Shown: one piece after another, positions 1-7,122 of the stretch
Numbering within the stretch: the first letter of the stretch is position 1
Layout: each line of letters opens with the position of its first letter
Origin: Methanoculleus sp. UBA303
Lineage (GTDB): Archaea; Halobacteriota; Methanomicrobia; Methanomicrobiales; Methanoculleaceae
Assembly: GCA_002501655.1 (NCBI GenBank)
Contig: DANY01000045.1
Location: 1-35,660, forward strand
Direction of reading: 5' to 3'
DNA: 35,660 bases
Program-made: the position numbers and the translations under genes
The notes under the pieces: model-generated
What the model was told of the DNA's origin: nothing
The model's database searches: none
Seen by the model: only the letters and a program-made list of their open reading frames with translations

Positions 1-260
1 TTCACGCTGGTCGAGCCGACCGGGCAGCCGAACGCGCCGGGCGAAGGCCACCTGCACTACTACCTCGACGCTCTGGTGCCGACGAACGCGAGCGCGCCTG
101 CCATCCCGGAGACCGGCGGCTATGTCGTCTCCACGAACACCTCCTACACCTGGGAGAACGTGACGGCGGGCGAACACAACCTCTCGGTCCAGGTGGTCAA
201 CAACGACCATACCCCGCTCATACCGCTCACGTTTGACACGGTGAACGTCACCGTCGGCGG
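1..260 (+). repeat. Dispersed repeat, copy 1 (other copy at 9771-10030)
   Basis: This 260-bp stretch is highly similar at the DNA level to 9771-10030, including long identical blocks around the GEGHLHYY and NTSYTWEN codons. Both copies encode the DUF4399-like domain of secreted proteins about 9.8 kb apart. The similarity extends through synonymous positions, which suggests recent duplication or gene conversion. Confidence 0.75.
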
Positions 261-900
261 GGGAGCCAACGTGACTCCGACCCCGACAGGGAACGTGACT
301 CCCACGCCGACAGGGAACGTGACTCCCACGCCGACAGGGAACGTGACTCCCACGCCGACAACGACGCCGGGAGTACCGGAGAAGAGCATGGACCTCGAGC
401 TCTACGAAGGCTGGAACTTCATCTCCATACCGAGGCCCCTCTCCCTGGGCAACAACACCGCAGTTGAGGTCTTCGGGGATGTCGACACCGGCGGACGGCC
501 GATCTACACCTATACTCCGGCGACCGGCTTTGAGCCTGTGGGCGCGAATACGACCCTGAAAGTCCTTGACGGCTACTGGGTCTATTCTACTGAGGCCATG
601 ACCGTGGGGCTGAACTTCAGCACCAACCCGATAATGGCCCCCGCATCCAAGGTACTGAGCCCGGGATGGAACGCCATCGGCTACTCCGACCTGACTCCGG
701 CGACTGCGAACGAGTCACTTGTATCGGTGGAAAACAACTGGGTCTATGTCGTCGGCTACGACGCAGAGAACCAGAACTACCAGCCGGCGCTCATCAACGG
801 TCAGAAGGGGGCTCAGGGTGAGAACCAGAAACTCTTCCCGACCGAGGGCTACTGGCTGTTTATGCGCGAGGATGGCACACTGGCTGCCATCAGCGCCTGA
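1..900 (+). CDS. Secreted surface protein with DUF4399-like domain, Thr/Pro linker and C-terminal GWN-type domain (5' end outside window)
   Basis: The frame is open from base 1, so the start and any signal peptide lie upstream. The N-terminal part (about 80 residues) matches the middle of the protein at 9569-10333 and resembles DUF4399: it has GEGHLHYYLD, a THT-like VNNDHTPL segment and a closing beta strand. It is followed by four NVTPTPTG units, a low-complexity linker rich in N-glycosylation sequons. The last ~170 residues contain two GWN motifs (GWNFISIP and GWNAIGYS) and two GYW motifs (GYWVY and GYWLF), suggesting an internally duplicated beta domain common in methanogen surface proteins. 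No C-terminal membrane anchor is visible. The biochemical role is unknown; extracellular location is inferred from composition. The first ATG in the window (base 76) is internal to the conserved domain and is not the true start. Confidence 0.75.
   Translation, partial: FTLVEPTGQPNAPGEGHLHYYLDALVPTNASAPAIPETGGYVVSTNTSYTWENVTAGEHNLSVQVVNNDHTPLIPLTFDTVNVTVGGGANVTPTPTGNVTPTPTGNVTPTPTGNVTPTPTTTPGVPEKSMDLELYEGWNFISIPRPLSLGNNTAVEVFGDVDTGGRPIYTYTPATGFEPVGANTTLKVLDGYWVYSTEAMTVGLNFSTNPIMAPASKVLSPGWNAIGYSDLTPATANESLVSVENNWVYVVGYDAENQNYQPALINGQKGAQGENQKLFPTEGYWLFMREDGTLAAISA
268..363 (+). repeat. Four tandem 24-bp units encoding NVTPTPTG linker
   Basis: Four consecutive 24-bp units (268-291, 292-315, 316-339, 340-363) encode Asn-Val-Thr-Pro-Thr-Pro-Thr-Gly. 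Units 2 and 3 are identical; units 1 and 4 diverge by a few bases. They form the glycosylatable linker between the two domains of the surface protein. Unit number is likely variable between strains. Confidence 0.85.
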
Positions 901-903
901 CCC

Positions 904-909
904 TTTTTT
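904..909 (+). terminator. Oligo-T terminator after the first gene
   Basis: A run of six T lies directly after the stop codon at 898-900. Archaeal termination commonly uses oligo-T tracts without a strong hairpin. Confidence 0.45.
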
Positions 910-1004
910 GACAGTCCGGATACGTCCAGAACCTGCTCCTATCCCGCGTTGGCCCTCTTCGAGTCCACGCTTGCACATCGAGTTCCCCGGATCAAAAGAG
1001 CGTT

Positions 1005-1011
1005 AAAAAAA
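1005..1011 (-). terminator. Oligo-T terminator of the RND exporter gene
   Basis: Seven A on the plus strand, which are seven T in the direction of transcription, lie 26 bases beyond the stop codon of the minus-strand exporter gene. The 901-1036 convergent spacer holds only this and the facing T tract. Confidence 0.5.
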
Positions 1012-1036
1012 GGGCTTCCGGGAGGAGAGACCGGGT

Positions 1037-3265
1037 TCAGGGAGAGACGAGTTCGGTCTCTGGCCGACTGAACCGGTCCATCACAGAGAGAACCGCTGGC
1101 ATGACCAGGATCGCTCCGAGGAGCGAGAACCCGACGGTGATGACCGTCACGATCCCGAAGTTGCTGATGATATTGAACGTCGAGAGCAGCAGCGCCGAGA
1201 ACCCGAAGACCGTTGTCATCCCCGATACCGTGATGGCCGTCCCGATCTTCTGCACTGCCTGCTGGATCGCCTCATGCGTCTCCTTCCCGCGTCTCCGCTC
1301 TTCCTGGAACCGCTCCATGATCAGGATCGTGTACTCCGAGGCCACGCCGATCGTCATCGACCCGAGCACCGCGGTCAGCGGCGTATAGTCGAGGCCGAGC
1401 AGATACATGATCGCCCCGTTCCAGCCCACGATGAAGATGATCGGTACAACCGGGGAGACTGCTGTTACCTTCCGGTAGACGAGGAGCAGGAAGAGGAAGA
1501 TTAACCCGAACCCGAGGACCGTCATCGTCGTCTTGCTCTCCGATATATCGGTCATCAGGTTGGTGAACATCTCAAGCATCCCTGTCGGCGTCGCGGTGAT
1601 GCCCGGCGGCGGGCTCTTCCACGCAACGTCGCTCTTCATACGGTCAACGAGCGAGAGAGCCACCTCGTTCTCCATATCGACAAGCCCGAACTCGATGACC
1701 GTCTCGGTATCACCGCTCAGGTACTGCTTCTTCGTGGCCTCGGGTATGCGCTCCAGGACCTCGGCGACCTCCCTCCCGGACTCCGGCATCCGGCCGTCGT
1801 TGTACTGGATCAGATAGGTGACGATGCTCGTGGCCGAGGTGATCTTCTCGTTATTGGCTACTTCGTAGTCCTGGAACTCCTTCATCCACGTCAGGGTGTC
1901 CAGGCTCGTGACGCCGTCGCCCTGGATGTAGAGCGGCAGGGTATCCGTCGACCCCATCGTGCGCCGCATCTTCTGCAGGTCGGCGACCGCAGGCATATCG
2001 TCGGGGACGAACGTCTCCTCGTCTGAGTTGATGGGGATGGTTGCGTCGAGCTGCACGCCGACGAGTGCGATGAGCCCGAGCACCAGGAGGATCGATACCG
2101 GATGTCTCGCGATCTTTCCCGCAACACCGCCGAGAAACCGGTCGTACGCCTCCATGCTGGAGCCGGTGGAAGCGCTCCCCTCTGCTCTCGGGCGGTACCT
2201 GACCAGCATGCCGAACGTCGGGACGACGATCAGGGCCGATATGTAGCAGAAGATCACCCCCATGACGCAGACCAGCCCGAAGTCGCGGACCATCGGCACT
2301 GGAGAGACCCACATGGCGATGAACCCGAGCGATGTCGCAATCATCGCGTACAGGATTGCCGGGCCGGAGTTCCGGATGGTCGTTATCGCTGCTTCCCGGA
2401 TCGGGGAGTTTCGCGCCTCCTCATCGAACCGGGACTGGAACTGGATGGCGTAGTCGATCCCGATCCCGATCAGCACCGGGAACGCGCCGATCACGACCAT
2501 GCTGATCGGTATCTTAAATAGCCCCATAGTGCCGAAGGTCAGGACGAGTCCCGTTCCCACCACAAAGACCGGGAGGAACCGGTAACGGACGTGCCCGAAG
2601 AGGAGGCCCACGGCCAGCACCATGAGGAGCATGGCGGCACCGATCAGCACACCCATCGAGCCCTGGATCTCCTCACCCATCTGCTTGGCGAAAGCAGGCG
2701 AACCGGTCACGGTCACCCTGACGCCCGGGGGCATATCGGAGAAACTGATGCGCGACTCGATGGTGTCGATGACCTGGTTCCGGGTATCCGAGGAGACACC
2801 GGGCGCGAGGGTGACGACACTGATCGTCATCATGTTGGACGGGAGGTACCGGGAGAGGAGTTCCGGCGGCACCCGTTCCTTTGCCATGCTGATCTCCGCC
2901 TCGGATGCGGGGAGCGCGCCCCCGTTCACCTGCTTTACCATATCGATGATGCTCACGGTGCCTGTGACGTACTCCTCGCGGGCGATCTCCGACTGGAGCC
3001 CGTCGATGTAGGTGAGGACGTCGGTATCGAGGACGTTGTCGCACTCGAAGAGCAGCATGATCGAATCGGACTTGAATGTGTCCATGTACTTGTCGAGCAG
3101 GGCACCACGGGGTGTGTTCTTGTCGATGTAGGTGTCACTCCCCGTCTCCATGGTGGTCTGGCCCATGCCGTAGAGTGCAACAATCAGGACGAGAACAAAG
3201 AGCGCGGCGACTGCCGCCGGTCTCCGTGTGATGCTCTCGGCAACCAACTTAAAAGGTGATCTCAC
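1037..3265 (-). CDS. RND superfamily exporter, HAE3/MMPL type
   Basis: A 742-residue proton-driven membrane exporter with the two-fold RND architecture: one N-terminal membrane segment (about 15-35), an extracytoplasmic domain, five to six membrane segments (about 205-365), another single segment near 390, a second extracytoplasmic domain, and a final membrane cluster (about 585-735). The first cluster carries the family motif GIGIDYAIQFQSRF; the second carries the related GVASEYTILIMERF, where the Asp is replaced. This layout fits the archaeal hydrophobe/amphiphile efflux-3 family, which often handles lipids or hydrophobic compounds; the substrate cannot be read from sequence. The GTG start is supported by a GGAGG at 3273-3277, seven bases upstream. 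A palindrome lies in its promoter region. Confidence 0.9.
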   Translation of the reverse strand: MRSPFKLVAESITRRPAAVAALFVLVLIVALYGMGQTTMETGSDTYIDKNTPRGALLDKYMDTFKSDSIMLLFECDNVLDTDVLTYIDGLQSEIAREEYVTGTVSIIDMVKQVNGGALPASEAEISMAKERVPPELLSRYLPSNMMTISVVTLAPGVSSDTRNQVIDTIESRISFSDMPPGVRVTVTGSPAFAKQMGEEIQGSMGVLIGAAMLLMVLAVGLLFGHVRYRFLPVFVVGTGLVLTFGTMGLFKIPISMVVIGAFPVLIGIGIDYAIQFQSRFDEEARNSPIREAAITTIRNSGPAILYAMIATSLGFIAMWVSPVPMVRDFGLVCVMGVIFCYISALIVVPTFGMLVRYRPRAEGSASTGSSMEAYDRFLGGVAGKIARHPVSILLVLGLIALVGVQLDATIPINSDEETFVPDDMPAVADLQKMRRTMGSTDTLPLYIQGDGVTSLDTLTWMKEFQDYEVANNEKITSATSIVTYLIQYNDGRMPESGREVAEVLERIPEATKKQYLSGDTETVIEFGLVDMENEVALSLVDRMKSDVAWKSPPPGITATPTGMLEMFTNLMTDISESKTTMTVLGFGLIFLFLLLVYRKVTAVSPVVPIIFIVGWNGAIMYLLGLDYTPLTAVLGSMTIGVASEYTILIMERFQEERRRGKETHEAIQQAVQKIGTAITVSGMTTVFGFSALLLSTFNIISNFGIVTVITVGFSLLGAILVMPAVLSVMDRFSRPETELVSP

Positions 3266-3310
3266 GCTCTGCCTCCGTATTCATATATCTCCGCCGCGTG
3301 GAGATAAATG

Positions 3311-3335
3311 ATTTGTTGCGAATGAGACAACAAAT
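3311..3335 (-). promoter_or_regulatory. Perfect 8-bp inverted repeat upstream of RND gene: likely operator
   Basis: ATTTGTTG (3311-3318) and CAACAAAT (3328-3335) form a perfect inverted repeat with a 9-bp spacer. It abuts a TATA-like element read on the minus strand (about 3305-3312), placed to start transcription some 17 bases before the GTG of the exporter. This is a typical arrangement for repression of an efflux gene by a TetR-, MarR- or PadR-like dimer. The regulator is not identified here. The rest of the 3266-3488 spacer shows no gene. Confidence 0.5.
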
Positions 3336-3488
3336 AATGTGGAGGTCAGGCTGCCAAGCCCTGATGGAGGCCGGCACCGGAGTTCGACCGGGAATAAGGG
3401 TAATGCGCGTCTGCGGGGTCAAGCATCTGGAACGGGCGGATGCAGGCGTCCCCCGCGGCAGGGGTTCTCCGCCCGCTTTACCGGAGAC

Positions 3489-3764
3489 TCACCCGGGAGT
3501 CGCCTTATACTCGCGCATCAGGGCGTCGCCGTACGCCTCTTTCTTCTTCGTCGGTATGTAGTTGAAGGCCCCCGCCCTTCTGAGAAGCTCAGCGCGAATC
3601 GCGGCATCGCTCTCCAGGTGCAGGTCCCGAACGCCGGCGACGATCAGCTCGAGCTGGTTGATGCCGGTTTCCTTCCCGTCCACGAGGACCGTCTTGATCT
3701 TGATCGCCTCCGGCTTGATCCCGCCGCATATCGTGCAGTAATCGCCTTCCTTCTCATTTGTCAT
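3489..3764 (-). CDS. Conserved small protein with N-terminal CxxC
   Basis: A 91-residue soluble protein with a CTICGG motif at residues 10-15, then a compact alpha/beta body (KIKTVLVDGKETGINQLE, later a Tyr-rich stretch ending in LMREY). I do not recognise an assigned function, but the pattern resembles a small conserved family seen in methanogens. The Cys pair could bind metal or be redox active; that is inference. It starts six bases after the stop of the upstream cupin gene and is almost certainly co-transcribed with it. The ATG start has a GAG-type ribosome site overlapping the upstream gene end. Confidence 0.6.
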   Translation of the reverse strand: MTNEKEGDYCTICGGIKPEAIKIKTVLVDGKETGINQLELIVAGVRDLHLESDAAIRAELLRRAGAFNYIPTKKKEAYGDALMREYKATPG

Positions 3765-3770
3765 GCGCCC

Positions 3771-4106
3771 TCACTCCCGGATCATCGTAAGCGACATCTT
3801 GAACCGCGTGATGGCAGAGAGGGCGTGGGGGACGTTTGCCGGGAAGATGATCGTCTCACCCTCGTGCATCTGGTGCGTCTCGCCCGCGACCCAGACCTCG
3901 CACTCGCCGTCGAGGATAGTCACCACCGCATCGTAGGGCGCGGTGTGCTCCGAGAGCCCTTCGTCCTCGTCGAACGAGAAGAGGGTGATGCTCCCTGATC
4001 GGTTGTTGATGACCATCCTGCTTGCCACGGTCCCGTCCTGGTAGGCGACGAGATCCGGTAACCGGAGAACCTTCCCCTGTAACTCTGCACGTTTCTCTTT
4101 AGCCAT
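3771..4106 (-). CDS. Cupin-domain protein
   Basis: A 111-residue single-domain cupin. The first cupin motif region is SEHTAPYDAVVTILDGECEVWVAG and the second is GETIIFPANVPHALSA. His residues at the start of motif 1 and the end of motif 2 could bind a metal, but the first motif has a single His rather than HxH, so metal content is uncertain. Small cupins of this kind in archaea often sense or bind small ligands; no substrate can be assigned. A TATA-like element (gtaaataag read on the minus strand, about 4144-4152) gives this gene its own promoter, 52 bases after the end of the NapH-like gene. It heads a two-gene unit with the CxxC protein. Confidence 0.8.
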   Translation of the reverse strand: MAKEKRAELQGKVLRLPDLVAYQDGTVASRMVINNRSGSITLFSFDEDEGLSEHTAPYDAVVTILDGECEVWVAGETHQMHEGETIIFPANVPHALSAITRFKMSLTMIRE

Positions 4107-4158
4107 TGATACACCAACCTTTTCCTTTACTCTGCTGTCCTTCGCTTATTTACTCTTC

Positions 4159-4932
4159 TCATTTCCCCCGTCCATACACGAGCGCCCCGTCCACCGGGCA
4201 GGCTTCCGTGCACCGGCCGCAGAGGTAGCACTCCCCGAGGCCGGCGGCGGGGGTTGCCTCCCCGGTCGGGCATGCCCGCTCACACTTCCGGCACCCTATG
4301 CAGGCGTCCGTCCGCAGGAGCCGGTAGAGGCCCTTTGAAGCCGCCGGGGCGAGGAGGGCGCCGTACGGGCAGACGTAGCGGCAGAACGGCCGGTAGACGG
4401 TAGCAGAGAGGAGGACGATCCCGAGGAAGACGAAGAACGATGCGCTCGCGACCGCGAGGTGGAAGAAGGCCGGGAGGCCTATGAGCGCAAGAAGGTTCAC
4501 CGAGAGCCCGAGGCCGGCGGCGAGGAAGACGACGAAGACGCCGGCCCTGACCGCCACCGGAACCCGGCTTTCGGCGCGGCCGCGCTTCTTTGCCGGGAGC
4601 AGGTACATGAGTTCCTGGACGGCTCCCGCCGGGCAGACCTGCCCGCAGATGACACGGCCGAGTACGAGGGCGAGGACGATGAAGAGCAGAAGGCCGCCGA
4701 TTGCCATGGGGAGCGGCGACCCGAGCGCTGCTGCGTTCCCGAGGACGACCATCTGCAGCTGGTAGGGGAAGACCGGCGCGAAGACCAGGAACCCGAGGAG
4801 TGCCGAGACGATGAGGAACGGCAGCGCACGCCGCCGGGTGAACCGGCCGGAGTACCAGAGCCAGGCGAGGGCGGCAAACGCGAGGAGGCCGTAGATGAAT
4901 CCTACGGCCTTCGGGATCGACTCGATGACCAT
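4159..4932 (-). CDS. NapH/MauN-type membrane 4Fe-4S protein
   Basis: A 257-residue integral membrane protein with about five hydrophobic segments (about 10-28, 36-55, 76-95, 128-150, 160-178). It carries the two CxxxCP motifs of the NapH/MauN/CcoG-like family (C96-C100 and C184-C188) and a C-terminal ferredoxin domain with two CxxCxxCxxxC motifs (C211-C221 and C235-C245), predicting two cytoplasmic 4Fe-4S clusters. Relatives pass electrons between cytoplasmic donors and membrane or extracytoplasmic partners. Here it starts seven bases downstream of a cupin gene and is likely in one transcript with it. A role in feeding electrons to a periplasm-side redox partner, such as the cupredoxins in this window, is possible but not shown. 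Confidence 0.85.
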   Translation of the reverse strand: MVIESIPKAVGFIYGLLAFAALAWLWYSGRFTRRRALPFLIVSALLGFLVFAPVFPYQLQMVVLGNAAALGSPLPMAIGGLLLFIVLALVLGRVICGQVCPAGAVQELMYLLPAKKRGRAESRVPVAVRAGVFVVFLAAGLGLSVNLLALIGLPAFFHLAVASASFFVFLGIVLLSATVYRPFCRYVCPYGALLAPAASKGLYRLLRTDACIGCRKCERACPTGEATPAAGLGECYLCGRCTEACPVDGALVYGRGK

Positions 4933-4939
4933 TGCATCC

Positions 4940-5278
4940 TCAGAGCAGTCTCGTCCCGGTCGTCGGGCGCGGGACCTTCACCACGAGCACCCGGAAGGGC
5001 TGATCGCTCTCGTTCGTCCAGCGGTGCGGTATATTTGCCGGGCTGTCGACCAGGTGGTCCTTCCCGACCTCTGCGCGCTCGTCGCCTATCTCGACGATCC
5101 CGGTCCCCTCGAGGACGTAGAAGAAGACATCAACCGGAGTTATGTGCTTCTTCAACGCCTCGCCGGGGGCAAGCGTGATCACCACCGCGGTCGCGTGCTC
5201 GGTGTCGTAGACTTTCCGGGCGTCGACGTTGTGCGGGTTCTTACCGATCGGTTCTTTTGATACATCAACAATCTTCAT
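4940..5278 (-). CDS. Cupin-domain protein
   Basis: A 112-residue single-domain cupin with APGEALKKHITPVDVFFYVLEGTGIVEIG (motif 1) and DSPANIPHRWTNESDQPFRVLVVK (motif 2). The product begins MKIVDVSKE. This start is chosen because GGAG lies nine bases upstream; a longer reading to 5446 would run back into the DUF2115 gene and is not supported. A TATA-like element at 5315-5324, inside the end of the upstream gene, places a transcription start near 5290, so this cupin may be transcribed on its own as well as with DUF2115. It precedes the NapH-like gene by seven bases. Ligand unknown. Confidence 0.82.
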   Translation of the reverse strand: MKIVDVSKEPIGKNPHNVDARKVYDTEHATAVVITLAPGEALKKHITPVDVFFYVLEGTGIVEIGDERAEVGKDHLVDSPANIPHRWTNESDQPFRVLVVKVPRPTTGTRLL

Positions 5279-5309
5279 TGCATCCATCTCCAGATTAATC
5301 TCATTACGC

Positions 5310-6098
5310 TCATCCCTTATAATTCGTCCAGTAGTTCGCGAGGCTCTCCCGCCGCCTCCGCTCATGGCGGCATGCCCGCATCTCCGGGTAGGTCGGCTCG
5401 GTGCTCTGGACCGCCGGGCAGTAGGGGCAGAGGGCGTAGGGAACATCGTCGGCCCTGTCCCTGACCGGGCAGAGGTAGGCCCCCTCCCACTCGTCGACGA
5501 TCTGCCCGCCGGGGAACGGGGTGCCGACCGGGTGGGCAGGTTCTCCCCGGACGAACATGGTGAACCCGGAGAGGAGATACTTCAGGTAGAGGTACTTTGG
5601 GTCCTTCTCCCGCGCCTTTGTGGCGCAGGCCTCCGCCACCATGGCGGCGTAGGCGCCGAGCGCCGGGTCCGGGGGGTCGTCCATGCCGGGGTCGCTGCCG
5701 TTCCGGGAGAGGAGGAACAGGCGGTGGTGCGCCCCGAAGATCTCCTCCCTGACGCTTGCAAGGAGGCGGTCGCGGTAGTCCTCCGGGAGGTTCTCGACCT
5801 TCCGCTCGAACCGGACGTTCATCGCCTCAAGGTCGTGCAGGTCAAACGCTCCTACTTCGCCGGCGATGATACGGAGAAGTTCTCCTTTTGTCGCCGCCCC
5901 CTGCATCCGGCGGCAGGCTGCCCGGATGGTGTCTACCGGTACCGATCCTTCGCGGGCGTCCTCCACCGCATCGATCGCCTCCCCCGCGAAGGGGTCGATG
6001 AGGAGGGAGCAGGCGTCGCCCGGGCCGGCTCCGGGCGGGCTGCGGCCTTTCCGGCCGATGAGTCGCAGGAGACGATCCAGGAACGCATGGAGCCACAT
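5310..6098 (-). CDS. DUF2115 (UPF0305) family protein
   Basis: A 262-residue protein recognised as DUF2115, a family largely confined to methanogens. Supporting features are the C-terminal FPGG...CPV...CPYC pattern (Cys-rich segment near residues 205-230) and the central YLKYLLSGFTMF segment. The clustered Cys suggest a metal or Fe-S site; no function is established. The start ATG at 6098 follows a GGTGA-like ribosome site. It is divergent from the TrmB-type regulator, with a 74-bp spacer containing a palindrome, so its expression is probably controlled by that regulator. The two downstream genes (cupin, NapH-like) follow closely. Confidence 0.85.
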   Translation of the reverse strand: MWLHAFLDRLLRLIGRKGRSPPGAGPGDACSLLIDPFAGEAIDAVEDAREGSVPVDTIRAACRRMQGAATKGELLRIIAGEVGAFDLHDLEAMNVRFERKVENLPEDYRDRLLASVREEIFGAHHRLFLLSRNGSDPGMDDPPDPALGAYAAMVAEACATKAREKDPKYLYLKYLLSGFTMFVRGEPAHPVGTPFPGGQIVDEWEGAYLCPVRDRADDVPYALCPYCPAVQSTEPTYPEMRACRHERRRRESLANYWTNYKG

Positions 6099-6152
6099 GA
6101 TGTCACCAGAGTTCTTCAGAGAAGATGGGGCGTGAAGAGGTTTAATCCTCGT

Positions 6153-6169
6153 GTAACTATCATAGTAAC
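6153..6169. promoter_or_regulatory. Near-perfect palindrome in divergent promoter: candidate TrmB operator
   Basis: GTAACTATCATAGTAAC pairs at seven of eight positions around a central C and ends four bases before the ATG of the TrmB-like gene. A second short symmetric element, GAGGtttaatCCTC (6137-6150), lies just upstream. Position over the transcription start of the regulator suggests autorepression and control of the divergent DUF2115 gene. Confidence 0.5.
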
Positions 6170-6172
6170 AAC

Positions 6173-6988
6173 ATGGACGACCTAATCCGGAACCTGATGA
6201 CGCTCGGTCTGACGGAGTACGAGGCCCGGGTCTACGCGGCCCTTGTCGGCATCGGCGAGGGGAGCGCCCGCCATATCCACGAGGCGAGCAAGGTTCCCCG
6301 CCCGAGGGTCTACGATATCGCCGAAGGGCTTGCCGCCCGGGGTTTCATCACCATCCGGCGGGGAAACCCGCACGTCTACATCCCGGTCGAACCGGCCGTC
6401 GTCATCCACCACCTGAAGAGCGCCGCCGATGCCGCGGCGACGGCGGCGGTGCAGGGTCTTGATGCCCTCTCGCTCGACGCCCGGTCGAAGAACTCGCCGA
6501 TCTGGTACGTGCAGGGGGAGTGGAGCATCCGGCGCCACGCGGAGTCGCTTGCCATGGGCGTCACCCACGACCTTGCGGTCGTCTGCCTGGACTACACACA
6601 GATCGGCGAGTTCGCCAGGCTGATCGCCGATGCGTCACGGGACCACCCGGTGAGCGTCCTCCTCCCGAACGGGAAGCGCGGGATCAGGAAGCCGCTCGGG
6701 AACGCATCTCTCCACGTCCCGAAGCCTTTCTGCACTTTCTTCCAGGAGAACATATTCGAGAGGATCTACTGCGGCCCGCTCTCGGTGGACGGTTCGACGT
6801 TCCTGCTCGAGTACATCTTCATCGCCGATGACCGGGTATGCATGATCGTCTACCGGGAGGACGGGGTGCGTAACGCCGTGGTGATCACCCTGCCGTTCAT
6901 CACCTGCGTCCAGAGACAGTTTGTCAACCGGATGATCGCGAGCGCAGAGAGGATCGAGGGGCCGGCGAGGGCGGAAGGGGGGCCCTGA
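6173..6988 (+). CDS. TrmB-family transcriptional regulator
   Basis: A 271-residue regulator. Residues about 4-70 form the TrmB winged helix (LMTLGLTEYEARVYAALV, then VPRPRVYDIAEGLAARGFI). Residues about 90-265 form a C-terminal effector-binding domain of the kind that binds sugars or other small ligands in characterised TrmB members. The ligand is not predictable. The ATG at 6173 has no strong ribosome site; the short distance to the upstream AT-rich element suggests a near-leaderless transcript. It faces DUF2115 divergently and converges with the CooS-like gene. Confidence 0.88.
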   Translation: MDDLIRNLMTLGLTEYEARVYAALVGIGEGSARHIHEASKVPRPRVYDIAEGLAARGFITIRRGNPHVYIPVEPAVVIHHLKSAADAAATAAVQGLDALSLDARSKNSPIWYVQGEWSIRRHAESLAMGVTHDLAVVCLDYTQIGEFARLIADASRDHPVSVLLPNGKRGIRKPLGNASLHVPKPFCTFFQENIFERIYCGPLSVDGSTFLLEYIFIADDRVCMIVYREDGVRNAVVITLPFITCVQRQFVNRMIASAERIEGPARAEGGP

Positions 6989-7041
6989 CACTCTTCATGG
7001 AGGAGGCACCCGGGAGATTGGTGTGCTCCACGCCTCTCCAC

Positions 7042-7122
7042 GGATTTTCGCATGTCGTTTCCGAAAATCCTGAAACTGTAATCCACCGGGTTACAGGCGG
7101 GGATATGAGCCGCCTCATATCC
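7042..7122. terminator. Three consecutive hairpins between convergent trmB-like and cooS-like genes
   Basis: Three inverted repeats occur in 81 bases. GGATTTTCG (7042-7050) pairs with CGAAAATCC (7062-7070), 9 bp. CTGTAATCC (7076-7084) pairs with GGGTTACAG (7088-7096), 9 pairs with one T-G. GGATATGAG (7101-7109) pairs with CTCATATCC (7114-7122), 9 bp with a 4-base loop and containing the CooS stop codon. They probably act as a bidirectional termination or 3'-end protection region. Confidence 0.5.

Noticed and set aside
268..363. Tandem 24-bp repeats as a possible CRISPR array
   Set aside because: Units are directly adjacent without spacers and encode an in-frame NVTPTPTG linker.
4940..5446. 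Extended cupin start at 5446
   Set aside because: The extra residues are antisense-like, overlap DUF2115, and a ribosome site fits the start at 5278.
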